Shown here piece after piece: positions 49,901 through 56,212 of a stretch of 64,000 bases of DNA (its first letter is position 1; each line of letters starts with the position of its first letter). The position numbers and the translations under genes were made by a program. The notes under the pieces are model-generated. The model searched no databases, was not told the DNA's origin, and was given only the letters and a program-made list of their open reading frames with translations. This DNA comes from Schistosoma haematobium (lineage: Eukaryota > Platyhelminthes > Trematoda > Strigeidida > Schistosomatidae): assembly GCF_000699445.3 (NCBI RefSeq), contig NC_067197.1, positions 22,923,809 to 22,987,808 on the forward strand. Direction: 5' to 3'.

Positions 49901-52516
49901 GTTTACTAAATTGAGAGGACGAAAACCGAATGTTCAGAGCTCTAACCAGGTCGATGAATATGAAGGATCCACCTAAGGGAGTTAGAAAACCCTGGCTCCC
50001 AGCCAGTGGTGCATATGGGCTTCACAATCCTGAGGGGGGAAATGAAGTATGAACCTATTGTTGGTCACTGGCTGCCATGGGACTGCATCTAATATTGCCC
50101 CCTGCCTTGTGGATTGGACCTCTAGGTCAAAGGCGTGGGGCGTGGCCCCCTAAAAAACCACCTGCTTCGGTTTTGGCTCCCTGGAAGTATTCCAGCCCTC
50201 AAACAAATAGAATGAAGTGTGGCGCATATATAGTTGGTGTCTCCCTATACATTCTTTTGTGTTTAAATAATAAATCGAAAACAAATAGTAAGATGTTGCA
50301 TGAGTACGATTGCCAAAATATATGCAGAACTGATTGCGTGACAAAGGTAACAGGAAAAAAGTATGAATAAAAAGTGGTTTTATGAATTGGATATTGTTGT
50401 AAACATGCAACGAATGACTGTGTGGATTTGATATGTGTACATAACTACCAAGTTGAAAACCAATGACACAAAATCACAAAGCTAAGAATTATTTGAGTAA
50501 TATGGTTAGATAACTGGGATAGTAGTATTAGAAACCGACTTAAAATCAGTGCTTTTGGAGTAACTTCATTTAATTCGTTTGACTCCAAATGCTTCAAATT
50601 CTACTATCTTAGTTACAATTTTGATAGTAGTCAAAATTGAAAATTAGAGTGGACATTTTGTTCCATTCAGAACTCGTCATCTAGATATTGTATGGCTCAT
50701 TATATAGTACATGCTTCAAGTATAGATTCCAGATTTAAAACCTAATATGGTCTCAGGCGTGCACCATTAACACTATTTGGATCAAGATTATCGATATCAG
50801 TGAAGTTGTTCTCCGGACTCAGTGAGTAAAATATAAAGTGCTGTGATTTGTTCTCCCCTCTACTAAATCACATGACATATGATAAACATGAATGAAAAAT
50901 GTTAGGTTTGCTGAAACTTGCTTACTCTAAGAAAACACAAAAAAGGGAAATTAATGTTATCCTGGATTACAATTTATTTATTTTATTTTGACACATAGAT
51001 ATTGGTACAAGGAGGAACCAAATACATATGCACCACACAGATCTCATTTGATATGTGTGAGGGCTGTGATACTGCTCGGGTGCCCAAACCGAAGTAGGTG
51101 GTTTTCTTAGGGGGCCACACCCGGAGCCTTCAACCTGAAGCTCTGGTCCGCGAGGCAATGGAGCATCGTAAGGAGATGCAGTCCCATGGTAGCCGGTGAC
51201 CAACGATTGGTTCATACGCTATTTGTTCCCCCAGAGTACTGGAGCGCATGTGCACCACTGGCTTGAAATAAGGGTTTCCCAACTCCCTTAGGTGGAATCC
51301 CCATGTTCACTGACCCGGTTAAAGCGCCGGATATTCGCTTTTCGTCTTCTCGATTTCGTAAACAACACCCCCGACACGAGAAGGCAGTGAGGAGGACTTC
51401 CCTGGCAGAGACTATATACGCGTGGCCATGTGAGAGCATTTCGAGAGGGAGAGGACTCTCCCCACTCTCGGGCGTACCAAGGCATTTGGGGGCTAATACC
51501 TAAAAATTTATCTAAGCGGTAAGAAAATAAACACCGGTAACAAGAGTTTATTTTACAAGCTGATATTTAGCAACCCGCCAGTTCACTATCCTATTTCGTG
51601 ATAACGAATTCTAAATACTGATTTCAGCCAAAATATATTGAGACATCAGATGTACTACGGACCGACATCCTGACCACTTCATGTGAGATTCCTGAAGCAT
51701 TTTTTGGGAGACCTATCACCACTAATTCTAAGTAATTCGTGGAAAAGAAGTGTGAAAAACTAAAACTTTATAAATTTTGAGTTGAAAATTTAAGAGCATG
51801 AACCAATCCAGAAATTCATGAGGCTTTTTGCAATTTCAAACATTTTAATATCCCAAACCCAATATAGTCCAAATTCTGACAAGGTAGCTATACTAAGTGA
51901 AATTTACTTTACCATAGTTTGAAAAAATGAAACAATCCCAAAACCCATGGTGACCGATACTTACTTCTGTTTTAGATGCATCATACAAATCCCACGATAG
52001 TCCAATCATTCGCAAACAAAGAACACAATACGGTGTTGTCCAATTTATATCATAGGTACCTCGGTTACATATATGAGAGCCGATAATTAAATATCCCTTT
52101 TAGTTGATAGCGATTAAAATTTATTTGCAAACAAACCATATTAAACACGAAAGCAAAGGTGACGGCAGTTCTCGAGTGCATAAACAAATAATTAACAAAC
52201 AGTGTCGCGAAAATCCCAACAAACATATGCACAATATCAAAACCTAGAAGTAAAGACAATAAAGACAACATGAATCTACCGAAATTCCACAGGAACAAAA
52301 GGACACCACAGGTAAACAAATAAAGATGTCGATAGGAAATTTTCCACGAGCTTGCCTTTATGTTGTATATAAAAGCGATAGGATAACCTAACAAAAAAGT
52401 TAATAACGAAAATGAGCTATGCCGATAAACAAACCCATGAACATGGATAAAAGTAGACGAACAGCCACAACATCCGTACCCAGCCTTTCTGAAATGTATG
52501 ATGCAAAAGTCTCCAT
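18823..52516 (-). CDS. LPCAT3: LPCAT3/MBOAT5-like lysophospholipid acyltransferase (gene span)
   Basis: A multi-pass ER-membrane acyltransferase that should transfer fatty acyl-CoA to lysophosphatidylcholine or related lysolipids (Lands cycle). Exons, 5' to 3' on the minus strand: 52516-52435, 52387-52137, 52096-51965, 49319-49212, 48026-47926, 40051-39940, 36296-36226 (tentative), 36046-35709, 23268-23121, 20221-20063, 19008-18823. With the tentative exon, and exon 6 ending 4 nt later, the product is about 563 residues. Without it the frame still holds at about 538, against roughly 490 in vertebrate LPCAT3. Diagnostic blocks are MFMGYPIAF near the start, GTYDINW, FLTGPQ, GLGCTGF, the catalytic Asn motif [21 protein letters not shown], the catalytic His motif [12 protein letters not shown], and KSIYFIG. 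The first introns are 47 and 40 nt and later ones reach 12.4 kb, filled with retroelements. An insert of about 58 residues in exon 8 is absent from vertebrate LPCAT3. The C-terminus RKQQ only loosely resembles the dilysine ER signal of vertebrates. Confidence 0.9.
19440..19520. repeat. (TA)n-(GA)n compound microsatellite
   Basis: About 28 TA units run directly into about 12 GA units, in the intron between exons 11 and 10. Confidence 0.97.
20063..20221 (-). CDS. LPCAT3: LPCAT3-like exon 10
   Basis: 159 nt, phase 0 to 0. The acceptor is TTTGTTTCTAATCAG before 20221 and the donor is CCCT|GTAAGT at 20062. It encodes [10 protein letters not shown] then [20 protein letters not shown], corresponding to the penultimate membrane region downstream of the catalytic His. 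Confidence 0.87.
20836..20935. repeat. Repeat R3 (shared with 25102-25200)
   Basis: Starts TTGGTTCCCTTCATAAA and resembles 25105-25200, which sits at the edge of a Penelope-like insertion. It may be the terminal part of another copy. Homology was judged by eye only. Confidence 0.45.
21066..21130. repeat. 18-bp perfect hairpin
   Basis: ATTTGATGGAGTTTTGTT (21066-21083) is perfectly inverted at 21113-21130, with a 29-nt loop. It lies in the intron between exons 10 and 9. Confidence 0.85.
21830..22100 (+). repeat. Repeat R2/R1 copy
   Basis: Similar in order to 8690-8875 (AAGTGACC, GGTCATAAATTAATGTGAGG, ACGAACTGACATCAGCTA), followed by a weaker match to R1 (GGTTCGTCAACAAATTATAG). This suggests that R1 and R2 are parts of one longer repeat family. 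Confidence 0.55.
22849..22872. repeat. (TA)n microsatellite
   Basis: About 12 TA units in an intron. Confidence 0.95.
23121..23268 (-). CDS. LPCAT3: LPCAT3-like exon 9 (catalytic His)
   Basis: 148 nt. Acceptor TGTTTTCTAG before 23268, donor GAT|GTAAGT at 23120. It encodes [16 protein letters not shown] followed by [12 protein letters not shown], in which the His is the MBOAT active-site residue, then a membrane segment ending VTVEKD. Entry phase fits exon 8 (GA|T). Confidence 0.93.
23490..23560 (-). mobile_element. Decayed ribozyme-SINE fragment
   Basis: On the minus strand GGGTGCGCATTG, GTGGAG, then GAACGAAACGACTGTC follow the order of the SINE hammerhead region. The CTGAGGAG core has become TTGTGGAG, so it is inactive. 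Confidence 0.5.
24621..24914 (+). pseudogene. RTE endonuclease fragment
   Basis: The first part of the split RTE polyprotein: [19 protein letters not shown] and [14 protein letters not shown] match the endonuclease of the copy at 3186-5468. The upstream start region (24455-24620) and the continuation (to 25096) are frameshifted. The GDLNA motif region is damaged. Confidence 0.8.
25546..28890 (-). mobile_element. RTE-like LINE, family B, nearly complete
   Basis: A second non-LTR family on the minus strand. It has a short 5' leader (28817-28890), a coding region 28816-25770, and a 3' end with GTGTGGCGCATATATATTGG finishing in a (AAATA)n-type tail at 25546. Apart from one frameshift and one stop it is well preserved, implying a recent insertion compared with its surroundings. 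Confidence 0.85.
25770..28816 (-). pseudogene. Family B endonuclease-reverse transcriptase
   Basis: The polyprotein has an APE endonuclease (about residues 15-300: [31 protein letters not shown]) and a reverse transcriptase (about residues 500-760: [38 protein letters not shown] with an intact Asp pair). The first frame ends at 26375 after SHISAGGV through a one-base slip in a G run. The second frame then holds one TGA before continuing with [20 protein letters not shown] and RWLGHVLRM to the stop near 25770. Coding potential is otherwise intact over about 1,000 residues. Confidence 0.88.
28919..29020. repeat. (AAT)n microsatellite, imperfect
   Basis: A clean run of AAT from 28919 to 28951, then an interrupted continuation with CAAT and AGT units. 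It lies directly behind the 5' end of the family B element. Confidence 0.9.
29085..29463 (-). repeat. Tail-type interspersed repeat T
   Basis: Closely similar to 51055-51460: GGGCTGTGATACTGC, AGGTGGTTTTCTTAGGGGG, GATGCAGTCCCATGGTAGCC, TTAAAGCGCCGGA, and an imperfect hairpin GGGAGAGCGGACTCTCCC. It joins the Penelope-like frame at about 29463, so the C-terminus of that frame is foreign. Confidence 0.8.
29464..30970 (-). pseudogene. Penelope-like element reverse transcriptase
   Basis: The frame stays open from about 30970 to 29464 with a single TAG at 30577-30579. Typical Penelope-like blocks are [42 protein letters not shown] and [18 protein letters not shown]. The usual Y-x-D-D catalytic box reads YMGDTF here, so one catalytic Asp is lost and the enzyme should be dead. 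The GIY-YIG endonuclease expected downstream is missing, because the frame runs into repeat T at 29463. Confidence 0.88.
31105..32085 (-). mobile_element. Family B remnants with two 3' tails
   Basis: Two family B-type 3' ends lie in the same orientation. One begins at about 31115 (TTTGAACACATAGATATTGG) and leads into internally deleted family B sequence (3' part 31430-31620, endonuclease part 31660-31905). The other spans 31910-32085 (TTTAAACACATAAACATTAG) and includes repeat T sequence. They interrupt the RTE after its SDHH motif. Confidence 0.7.
32085..33543 (+). pseudogene. RTE reverse transcriptase, 3' half
   Basis: The downstream half of the split RTE. Recognisable blocks: [64 protein letters not shown] (Trp retained, unlike two other copies) and [15 protein letters not shown]. 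Frames change at least four times (about 32340, 32715, 33188, 33418). It ends in GTAAGTAAGTAA at 33530-33542. Confidence 0.85.
33553..35421. other. Non-coding intron sequence
   Basis: No gene recognised. A GC-richer patch at 34040-34170 stands out from the AT-rich surroundings, but I cannot assign it. Confidence 0.4.
35422..35532 (-). repeat. 111-bp duplicate of tentative exon 7 block
   Basis: Identical to 36214-36324 over 111 bp, 792 bp away in direct orientation. It contains the same acceptor (TTTTAATGTAAAAG), 71-nt open segment and GTATGT donor as tentative exon 7, but lies downstream of exon 8. Confidence 0.93.
35709..36046 (-). CDS. LPCAT3: LPCAT3-like exon 8 (catalytic Asn, insert)
   Basis: 338 nt. 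Acceptor TTTCTCCTAAAG before 36046, donor AGA|GTAAGT at 35708. It begins [14 protein letters not shown], equivalent to EGVCILTGLGFNGF of vertebrate LPCAT3, and ends [15 protein letters not shown] then [12 protein letters not shown], which carries the conserved MBOAT Asn. Between them about 65 residues replace about 7 in vertebrates. They are hydrophilic, with charged [17 protein letters not shown]. Confidence 0.92.
36214..36324 (-). repeat. 111-bp block, upstream copy
   Basis: The other member of the exact duplication with 35422-35532. It contains tentative exon 7. Confidence 0.93.
36226..36296 (-). CDS. LPCAT3: Tentative LPCAT3-like exon 7
   Basis: 71 nt between a pyrimidine-rich acceptor ending GTAAAAG and a GTATGT donor. 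It encodes [24 protein letters not shown] hydrophobic sequence, in the position of the vertebrate segment between TEDYDN and EGVC. It needs exon 6 to use a weaker donor 4 nt downstream (TTA|GTTTAA), and then the frame is maintained. Skipping it also keeps the frame, so it may be alternative or wrong. Residue-level similarity is weak. Confidence 0.4.
36892..36980 (+). mobile_element. SINE 3' fragment with ribozyme relic
   Basis: AGGAGTCC, loop, then GACGAAACGGCCGTCCAGTC and TGGTGGTCTAACATTCATCG follow the SINE 3' half seen at 14970-15050. The CTGA of the core is lost, so it is inactive. Confidence 0.7.
36981..39273. other. Non-coding intron sequence
   Basis: No exon or clear element found. 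I searched it for the missing membrane-segment exon of the acyltransferase without a better candidate than 36226-36296. Confidence 0.4.
39274..39570 (+). CDS. Hypothetical 98-residue frame
   Basis: Open frame with a balanced residue composition ([19 protein letters not shown], polar throughout, no membrane segment), antisense inside the acyltransferase intron. I do not recognise a family. It could be a remnant of an element or chance. Confidence 0.2.
   Translation: MLTKWKTIKTNIQARERSTGKTVRHIWEDSNSSPSPTFCADYVFQKSNERFMIKTYNSENETPPVIYLSNKPLPSQDTAKNKIICKRYKIIQRMSADD
39940..40051 (-). CDS. LPCAT3: LPCAT3-like exon 6
   Basis: 112 nt. Acceptor TTATGTGTAACAG before 40051, donor TAT|GTTAGT at 39939 (an alternative is 4 nt further). 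It encodes [20 protein letters not shown] and ends KMLTDEFQY, matching ALKRLSLGLFYLVGY and the acidic loop of vertebrate LPCAT3. The phase fits exon 5. Confidence 0.85.
40600..44285 (-). mobile_element. Family B-related LINE, decayed
   Basis: Minus-strand element related to the one at 25546-28890, with more stops and frameshifts. Its 5' end abuts the Penelope fragment at about 44286. Recognisable order: 5' leader 43876-44285, endonuclease 42919-43875, linker and RT 41480-42660, C-terminal part 40605-41410. It occupies the acyltransferase intron between exons 6 and 5. Confidence 0.8.
40605..43875 (-). pseudogene. Family B-related polyprotein, broken
   Basis: Endonuclease 42919-43875: [22 protein letters not shown], then [12 protein letters not shown] where the Gly of the usual GDLNAQVG is replaced. 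Linker 42166-42657. Reverse transcriptase 41484-41849: [27 protein letters not shown]. The YADD region (near 41440) is in another frame ([13 protein letters not shown], seen in the complement of GTCGTCGGCATATTC). C-terminal part 40605-41024: [19 protein letters not shown]. At least six frame breaks. Clearly dead. Confidence 0.8.
44286..44574 (-). mobile_element. Penelope-like fragment, minus-strand half
   Basis: On the minus strand, 44527-44440 encodes [18 protein letters not shown], the start of the GIY-YIG endonuclease domain (the YVG is part of the signature). It then jumps to a terminal repeat (44425-44286: CTACTTTAAACATTG to CTTGAACCAGATTGCCAGG). The terminal repeat stops exactly at CCAGG. 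Confidence 0.75.
44575..45430 (+). mobile_element. Penelope-like fragment, plus-strand half
   Basis: Encodes the rest of the GIY-YIG endonuclease (to 44843: [41 protein letters not shown], stop) followed by the terminal repeat at 45230-45372. That repeat continues past CCAGG into CGAAATGTTGGATTTACTTC, the characteristic 3' side of Penelope hammerhead regions. The two halves are head to head. Confidence 0.78.
45230..45385 (+). ncRNA. Penelope terminal-repeat hammerhead relic
   Basis: Near its 3' end CTTGAAAAA, GCTTG, loop, CAGGC, GAAATGTTGG has the layout of Penelope-associated hammerheads: core, helix II, GAAA. Helix II (GCTTG with CAGGC) pairs, with one wobble. The CTGATGA core is reduced to CTTGAAA, so activity is unlikely. 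Confidence 0.45.
46402..46577 (+). repeat. Left arm of 176-bp inverted repeat
   Basis: Pairs with 47285-47460 (positions sum to 93862) with a few substitutions. It includes about 160 bp of non-transposon sequence plus the terminal 17 bp of an RTE (TTACGTCTGTTACTCCT). It carries an inverted copy of the exon-like segment at 47361-47444, with the donor-side CAG changed to CAT. Confidence 0.9.
46596..47303 (+). mobile_element. RTE 3' end fragments
   Basis: Positions 46596-46757 encode the RTE C-terminal region ([34 protein letters not shown]), and 47180-47303 the last stretch (AGTTGGATGGAGAATGATGG to AGGAGTAACAGACGTAAGTA). The 420 bp between is not RTE-like. A short inverted RTE end lies at 46561-46595. 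Confidence 0.75.
47285..47460 (-). repeat. Right arm of 176-bp inverted repeat
   Basis: Reverse complement of 46402-46577. It ends just after the donor of the exon-like segment. Confidence 0.9.
47361..47684 (+). CDS. Possible two-exon 3' end of unknown gene
   Basis: Segment 47361-47444 ([17 protein letters not shown]...DTIIQ) ends at a CAG|GTATTT donor. A 45-nt GT-AG intron follows, and 47490-47684 continues in phase ([16 protein letters not shown]... to a TGA at 47682-47684). Composition is protein-like and the intron size fits schistosome small introns. No family recognised. The first segment is duplicated in inverted orientation at 46418-46501, so this may be a gene remnant. It lies antisense in an acyltransferase intron. 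Confidence 0.35.
47926..48026 (-). CDS. LPCAT3: LPCAT3-like exon 5
   Basis: 101 nt. Acceptor TTTATATTTTAAG before 48026, donor CCAA|GTAAGT at 47925. It encodes [16 protein letters not shown]... ending FKHRFIYNA, matching FSMNHYMKLVQGEL of vertebrate LPCAT3. Confidence 0.9.
49212..49319 (-). CDS. LPCAT3: LPCAT3-like exon 4
   Basis: 108 nt, phase 0 to 0. Acceptor TATTTTCTCTAG before 49319, donor CCCCAG|GTGAGT at 49211. It encodes [20 protein letters not shown] then PQ, equivalent to VPSLLEVAGFSYFYGAFLVG. Confidence 0.92.
49900..50280 (+). repeat. Repeat T copy, plus strand, with LINE-like tail
   Basis: Same family as 51460-50975 in opposite orientation: CTGGCTGCCATGGGACTGCA, GGTCAAAGGCGTGG, CCCCCTAAAAAACCACCTGC, ending GTGTGGCGCATATATAGTTG and TTTAAATAATAAAT. 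The last 60 bp resemble the 3' end of the family B LINE. Confidence 0.75.
50975..51490 (-). repeat. Repeat T copy, minus strand
   Basis: The longest copy of repeat T in the window. The 3' tail is at 50975 (complement of TTTATTTTGACACATAGATA) and the 5' side is near 51490. Open frames crossing it are not conserved in frame with the copy at 29085, so I treat it as non-coding. Confidence 0.75.
51965..52096 (-). CDS. LPCAT3: LPCAT3-like exon 3
   Basis: 132 nt, phase 0 to 0. Acceptor ATCAACTAAAAG before 52096 after a 40-nt intron, donor GAA|GTAAGT at 51964. It encodes [19 protein letters not shown] and [16 protein letters not shown], matching the AGYYYTATGNYDIKW block of vertebrate LPCAT3. Confidence 0.92.
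52137..52387 (-). CDS. LPCAT3: LPCAT3-like exon 2
   Basis: 251 nt. Acceptor TTTTTTGTTAG before 52387 after a 47-nt intron, donor ATG|GTTTGT at 52136. Together with exon 1 it reads MFMGYPIAF, then several hydrophobic segments ([36 protein letters not shown]), corresponding to the first membrane helices. Confidence 0.9.
52435..52516 (-). CDS. LPCAT3: LPCAT3-like exon 1
   Basis: 82 nt from ATG 52516-52514: [20 protein letters not shown] and LLLSMFM, donor CATGG|GTTTGT at 52434. This ATG is chosen because it gives a membrane-anchored N-terminus in frame with exon 2 and matches the LGASEQALRLIISIFLG region in pattern. Further upstream exons are not excluded. Confidence 0.82.
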
Positions 52517-53777
52517 TTCTATATGCAGTTGGAGAGACAGAAGCAGTTAACAGTGAGTATTCGTGACAATAGTTGGCCCAGTTTGTAAACTTCGTCGAGT
52601 TCAGCTGTGGAATATTTTAATACAAACAAACAGAAAATCGAACAAATCAGAAACTTGATAATTCTGGGGTATTACGTTAACTAATACATGAAATCTCAAA
52701 CACCTCCGTCCCCATCTAATAAATATATAATAAATTAAAATGATGGTCGTGTTTGCGATATTGTGATGATAGCAACAAACGAAGTATGGCAGAAGCAGGT
52801 TATTACAGGTAGAAATGCAGAGTCAGATGATAATTGTAATTAGGCTTCATTAAAAAGAAACAATTCCACTTCAAACGAGAGTGGCAACTATTGATTCACA
52901 ACATGTGTCACTAAACAAGTAATTAGTGGGTGATGTCTAGACACTACAGATATAATGCACTTCCAGGGATCTCTACTGATTATCATCACAGTAGTTAAAA
53001 GACATACCATCTGACCATAAGATTAAACGTTTGAACCTCATTCTGAATACTTCTATGGTGAAGTTTTGTAATGTTAATCGTCCTTAGATAATGTAAGTCA
53101 ATGCCAAGTACACAAACCTATACTGAATTATGATAGGGATACATTGCTTTCATGTAGCCAGGTGCCATATCCAACGTGCCCTAAATGACGGAAGTGTAAC
53201 AAAATAACAATCGAATTTGAGCACCCTACATAGTTTACGTTTTTTATTTCCTTTTGAGCTAGGGTTGGTTGGAAAAGTAAATTACGTAACTATGTGGATT
53301 TTTTACGTCAATAGTGTAAAATTTAGCGGTTTCTTTAAACAAACTAAAAAAATCATAATCGAGATGTAGTGTACACCCCACTGTTGGAATCTCCCAGATT
53401 AAGCAGGATGATGCAAATGTTAAAATGAAGACAAAGATAAAGTGCCAAATGGCAACAGGACCCAAATAATTAGAATGGTATCAATTTGTCGAATTAATCC
53501 ATATGCAGATGCGCCCGAATTCTCCTCACCTAAATTCTTATTCATTGGATCAAATCATTACGACCTTACATTATGGGAATATAACTCCCAAAACCAGAAA
53601 ATTTTTAAGATGGCCAAGAAGTTTACCGGTAATTTGTTGAAACAATTAACTGGAAATATCTCATTAATGTGGGGCTCTGGACGCTGCTATATCAACATGA
53701 GACAAAAGAGAGCTTGCCCCTAAGTAGGAGCTCATAATTTACTTACACCTAACAGTGGAGCCAAGAGGTAACAGTTA
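52517..53777. other. Upstream region of the acyltransferase gene
   Basis: Should contain the promoter and 5' untranslated region, but I see no motif I can defend. Short frames at 53259-53465 and 53442-53723 lack recognisable domains. Confidence 0.4.
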
Positions 53778-54104
53778 TTACCGCACGGGAAACAATACAA
53801 GATGATTTGAACAGTGCGCTACATGAATGATAATAAACTCAGCGTGACAATACTGCGATCCAATAAAAAAATCACATGACGAACTTTTAAGGTTGTACAA
53901 AACAGCTAGTTCTTTCTGCCAATGTGTTGACTTTAGGAGGTCTATGGCGGGTAATCGGCTGCATTTAACAGTGTTTGTTAGGCCTTTGACTGAGGTTATG
54001 CTAGCGAATCCGACAAATTCTCGAGCGTCATTTTTGCGGAGGGTACCAAGTTTGACGAAGACAGCTATATTTGGACCATTTGGCAGCCAGTTGACTGATA
54101 CGAC
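53778..54104 (-). CDS. Unidentified 108-codon open frame without ATG
   Basis: Open from just after a TAA (54107-54105) to TAA 53780-53778. It reads VNWLPNGPNIAVFVKLGTLR, later THWQKELAVLYNL. The codon pattern and composition look protein-like, unlike most AT-rich frames nearby. The opposite strand is also open (53893-54159). It may be an exon of an unplaced gene or a fragment of a retroelement. I do not recognise it. Confidence 0.3.
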   Translation of the reverse strand, partial: VVSVNWLPNGPNIAVFVKLGTLRKNDAREFVGFASITSVKGLTNTVKCSRLPAIDLLKSTHWQKELAVLYNLKSSSCDFFIGSQYCHAEFIIIHVAHCSNHLVLFPVR

Positions 54105-55035
54105 TTACCTAAAGGGTGATAAGTTAAAAATATATCAGTCAACAAGAAAAGAAAACTAAACAACCTAAACTATTATACGGTTGAGAACGCAATGGTATAT
54201 ACGAAGTGACAGGACGAAACCAAGTTAATGAGTGTAGTATGGTTTGTTTCGTCTTGAAAAGACAGTCCATAGATAGCAACTTGTTACTTAGGACCTTGTA
54301 GAAACCAGCCATGGCATCGATTAAGTTTGTTTATATAGGTAGCGCCTAACAGTTCAAAGCACAGCAACTTCATAGTGCTGTAGGGGCAGTGAAATGTCAC
54401 TGAGCCCTAGCCAAATCATTCGGCAGTTGGGTCGCTGAATATTGAATAGATCATCGATCCCTGTCAAAGCCAATGGCAGCCAACGCGCATCAGTTAATCG
54501 TATACCATGAACTGGAACATGCGGTGGTGATCTTCCTATGTTCTATGTACTCATTCTTACTAATATATTTCCACAACAACATCCTTTGTAGTATACGGTC
54601 TTCACAGCAACCATGGTACCTTGATACATTGAAGGGGTAATCCATGATAGATTCTGACCGCGAAGTTTGATTGGTTCGTCACATCATTTTTCGTCTAACT
54701 CGAGTAGACCTCCAATCATTCTACATAGATCATCTGAGTTAGTGATATACAGTGCTACTAGTAATTTTATGGATATTTTCAGAAAGAACTAGCTTTTGTT
54801 CACGTTTTTAAATGGTGTGAAAATAATATTTCCCAGTACCTTAAAAATTACTCGGGTTAAACGCACACGACGACAATCATAAAAGCTATATCTCGTGCCT
54901 GTTTGGAAGAGTTCTTCAAATCACCTGACAACCAACGCTGGTTGACAAACGAATTACAGCGATTGCTTAGGAGATTTGCGGTGAAGAATGCAAGTCGTTT
55001 TATTTGCCTAAGATGCACTTGGAACAGGCTGTATT

Positions 55036-56212
55036 CCGTAGGGATCGGTAGTGCACAGACCAAATTGCGACACTACGGATCATCGTCGAACGATCAATTG
55101 AGTGGTACTGGTCACTGTAAATCAACTTCATTGATTATGACAAAGCTCTTGACAGTGTAGATAGGAGAACATTATGGAAACTTCTTCGACATACGGAGTT
55201 CCTGAGAAGGTTGTCAACATTATCCGGAACTCATACGACGAACCACAGTGCAAAGTAGTGCATGGAGGACAGCTGACAGATGCATTCCAAGTAGAGACCG
55301 GAGTCAGACAAGGCCGTCTACTCTCTCCCTTCCTCTTTCTTCTGGTTGTCGACTGGATTATGAAGACCTCGACATCTGAGGGAAAACACGGAATACAATG
55401 AACAGCTCAGAACCAATTAGACGATTTGGACTTCGCCCTCCTATCACATACACATGAACAAATGCAAATAAAGACAGCCAGTGTAGCAGCAGTCTGTGCA
55501 TCAGTAGGCCACAACATACACAAGGGGAAAACCAAGGTCCTCAAATTCAAAGCGGAGAACAGAAATCCAATCACACTTGATGGCGAAACTCTGGAAGATG
55601 TAGAATCCTTCACATACCTGCGAAGCACCACCGATGAACAAGGAGGTTCAGATGCAGACGTAAAGACGAGGATTGGAAAAGCAAAGGCCGCATTCCCTCA
55701 ATTGAAGAACGTATGGAACTCAAAGCAACTTTCAACCAATATTAAAGTCAGAATCTTCAATACGAACGTCAATGCAGTTCTACTGTACGGAGCTGAAACT
55801 TGAAGAACTACAACAACCACCATCAATAAGGTACAAGTATTTATAAATAGTTGTCTGTGCAAGATACTCAACATCCATTGGTCGGATACCATCAGCAACA
55901 GCCTTCTGTGGGAGAGAACAAACCAGCTTCCAGTTGAAGAGGAAATTAGGAAAAGACGATGGAAATGGATAGGACATACATTGTGGAAATCACCAAACTG
56001 CATCACGAGGCAAGCGTTAAATTGGAATCCTGGAGGGAAGCGGAAAAGAAGGCCAGAGAGCACACTACGTTGGGAAATAGAATCAGATATGAGAAGGATG
56101 AATAACAACTGGAAAGAACTGTTAAGGATTGCCCATGACAGGGTTGGATGGAGAATGGTTGTGAGCGGCCTATGCTCCTTCACGAGGAGTAACATGCCTA
56201 ATTAAGTAAGTG
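55036..56212 (+). mobile_element. SR2-like RTE, 5'-truncated copy
   Basis: Starts inside the RT region (GATCGGTAGTGCACAGACC, the CTDQIATLR segment) and runs to the 3' end (GGAGTAACATGCCTAATTAAGTAAG). The 3' third is very close to that of 3175-3600, including a shared stop codon. Confidence 0.9.
55174..56205 (+). pseudogene. RTE reverse transcriptase, truncated
   Basis: Frames 55174-55401 and 55426-55803 hold [54 protein letters not shown] and LLYGAET. The catalytic FADDLALL is lost by a short deletion around 55425 (the text jumps from the GATTTGGACTTCGC that precedes it to CCTCCTATC). After GAET there is TGA (55801-55803), and the same frame remains open through [20 protein letters not shown] to 56205. 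Confidence 0.88.
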
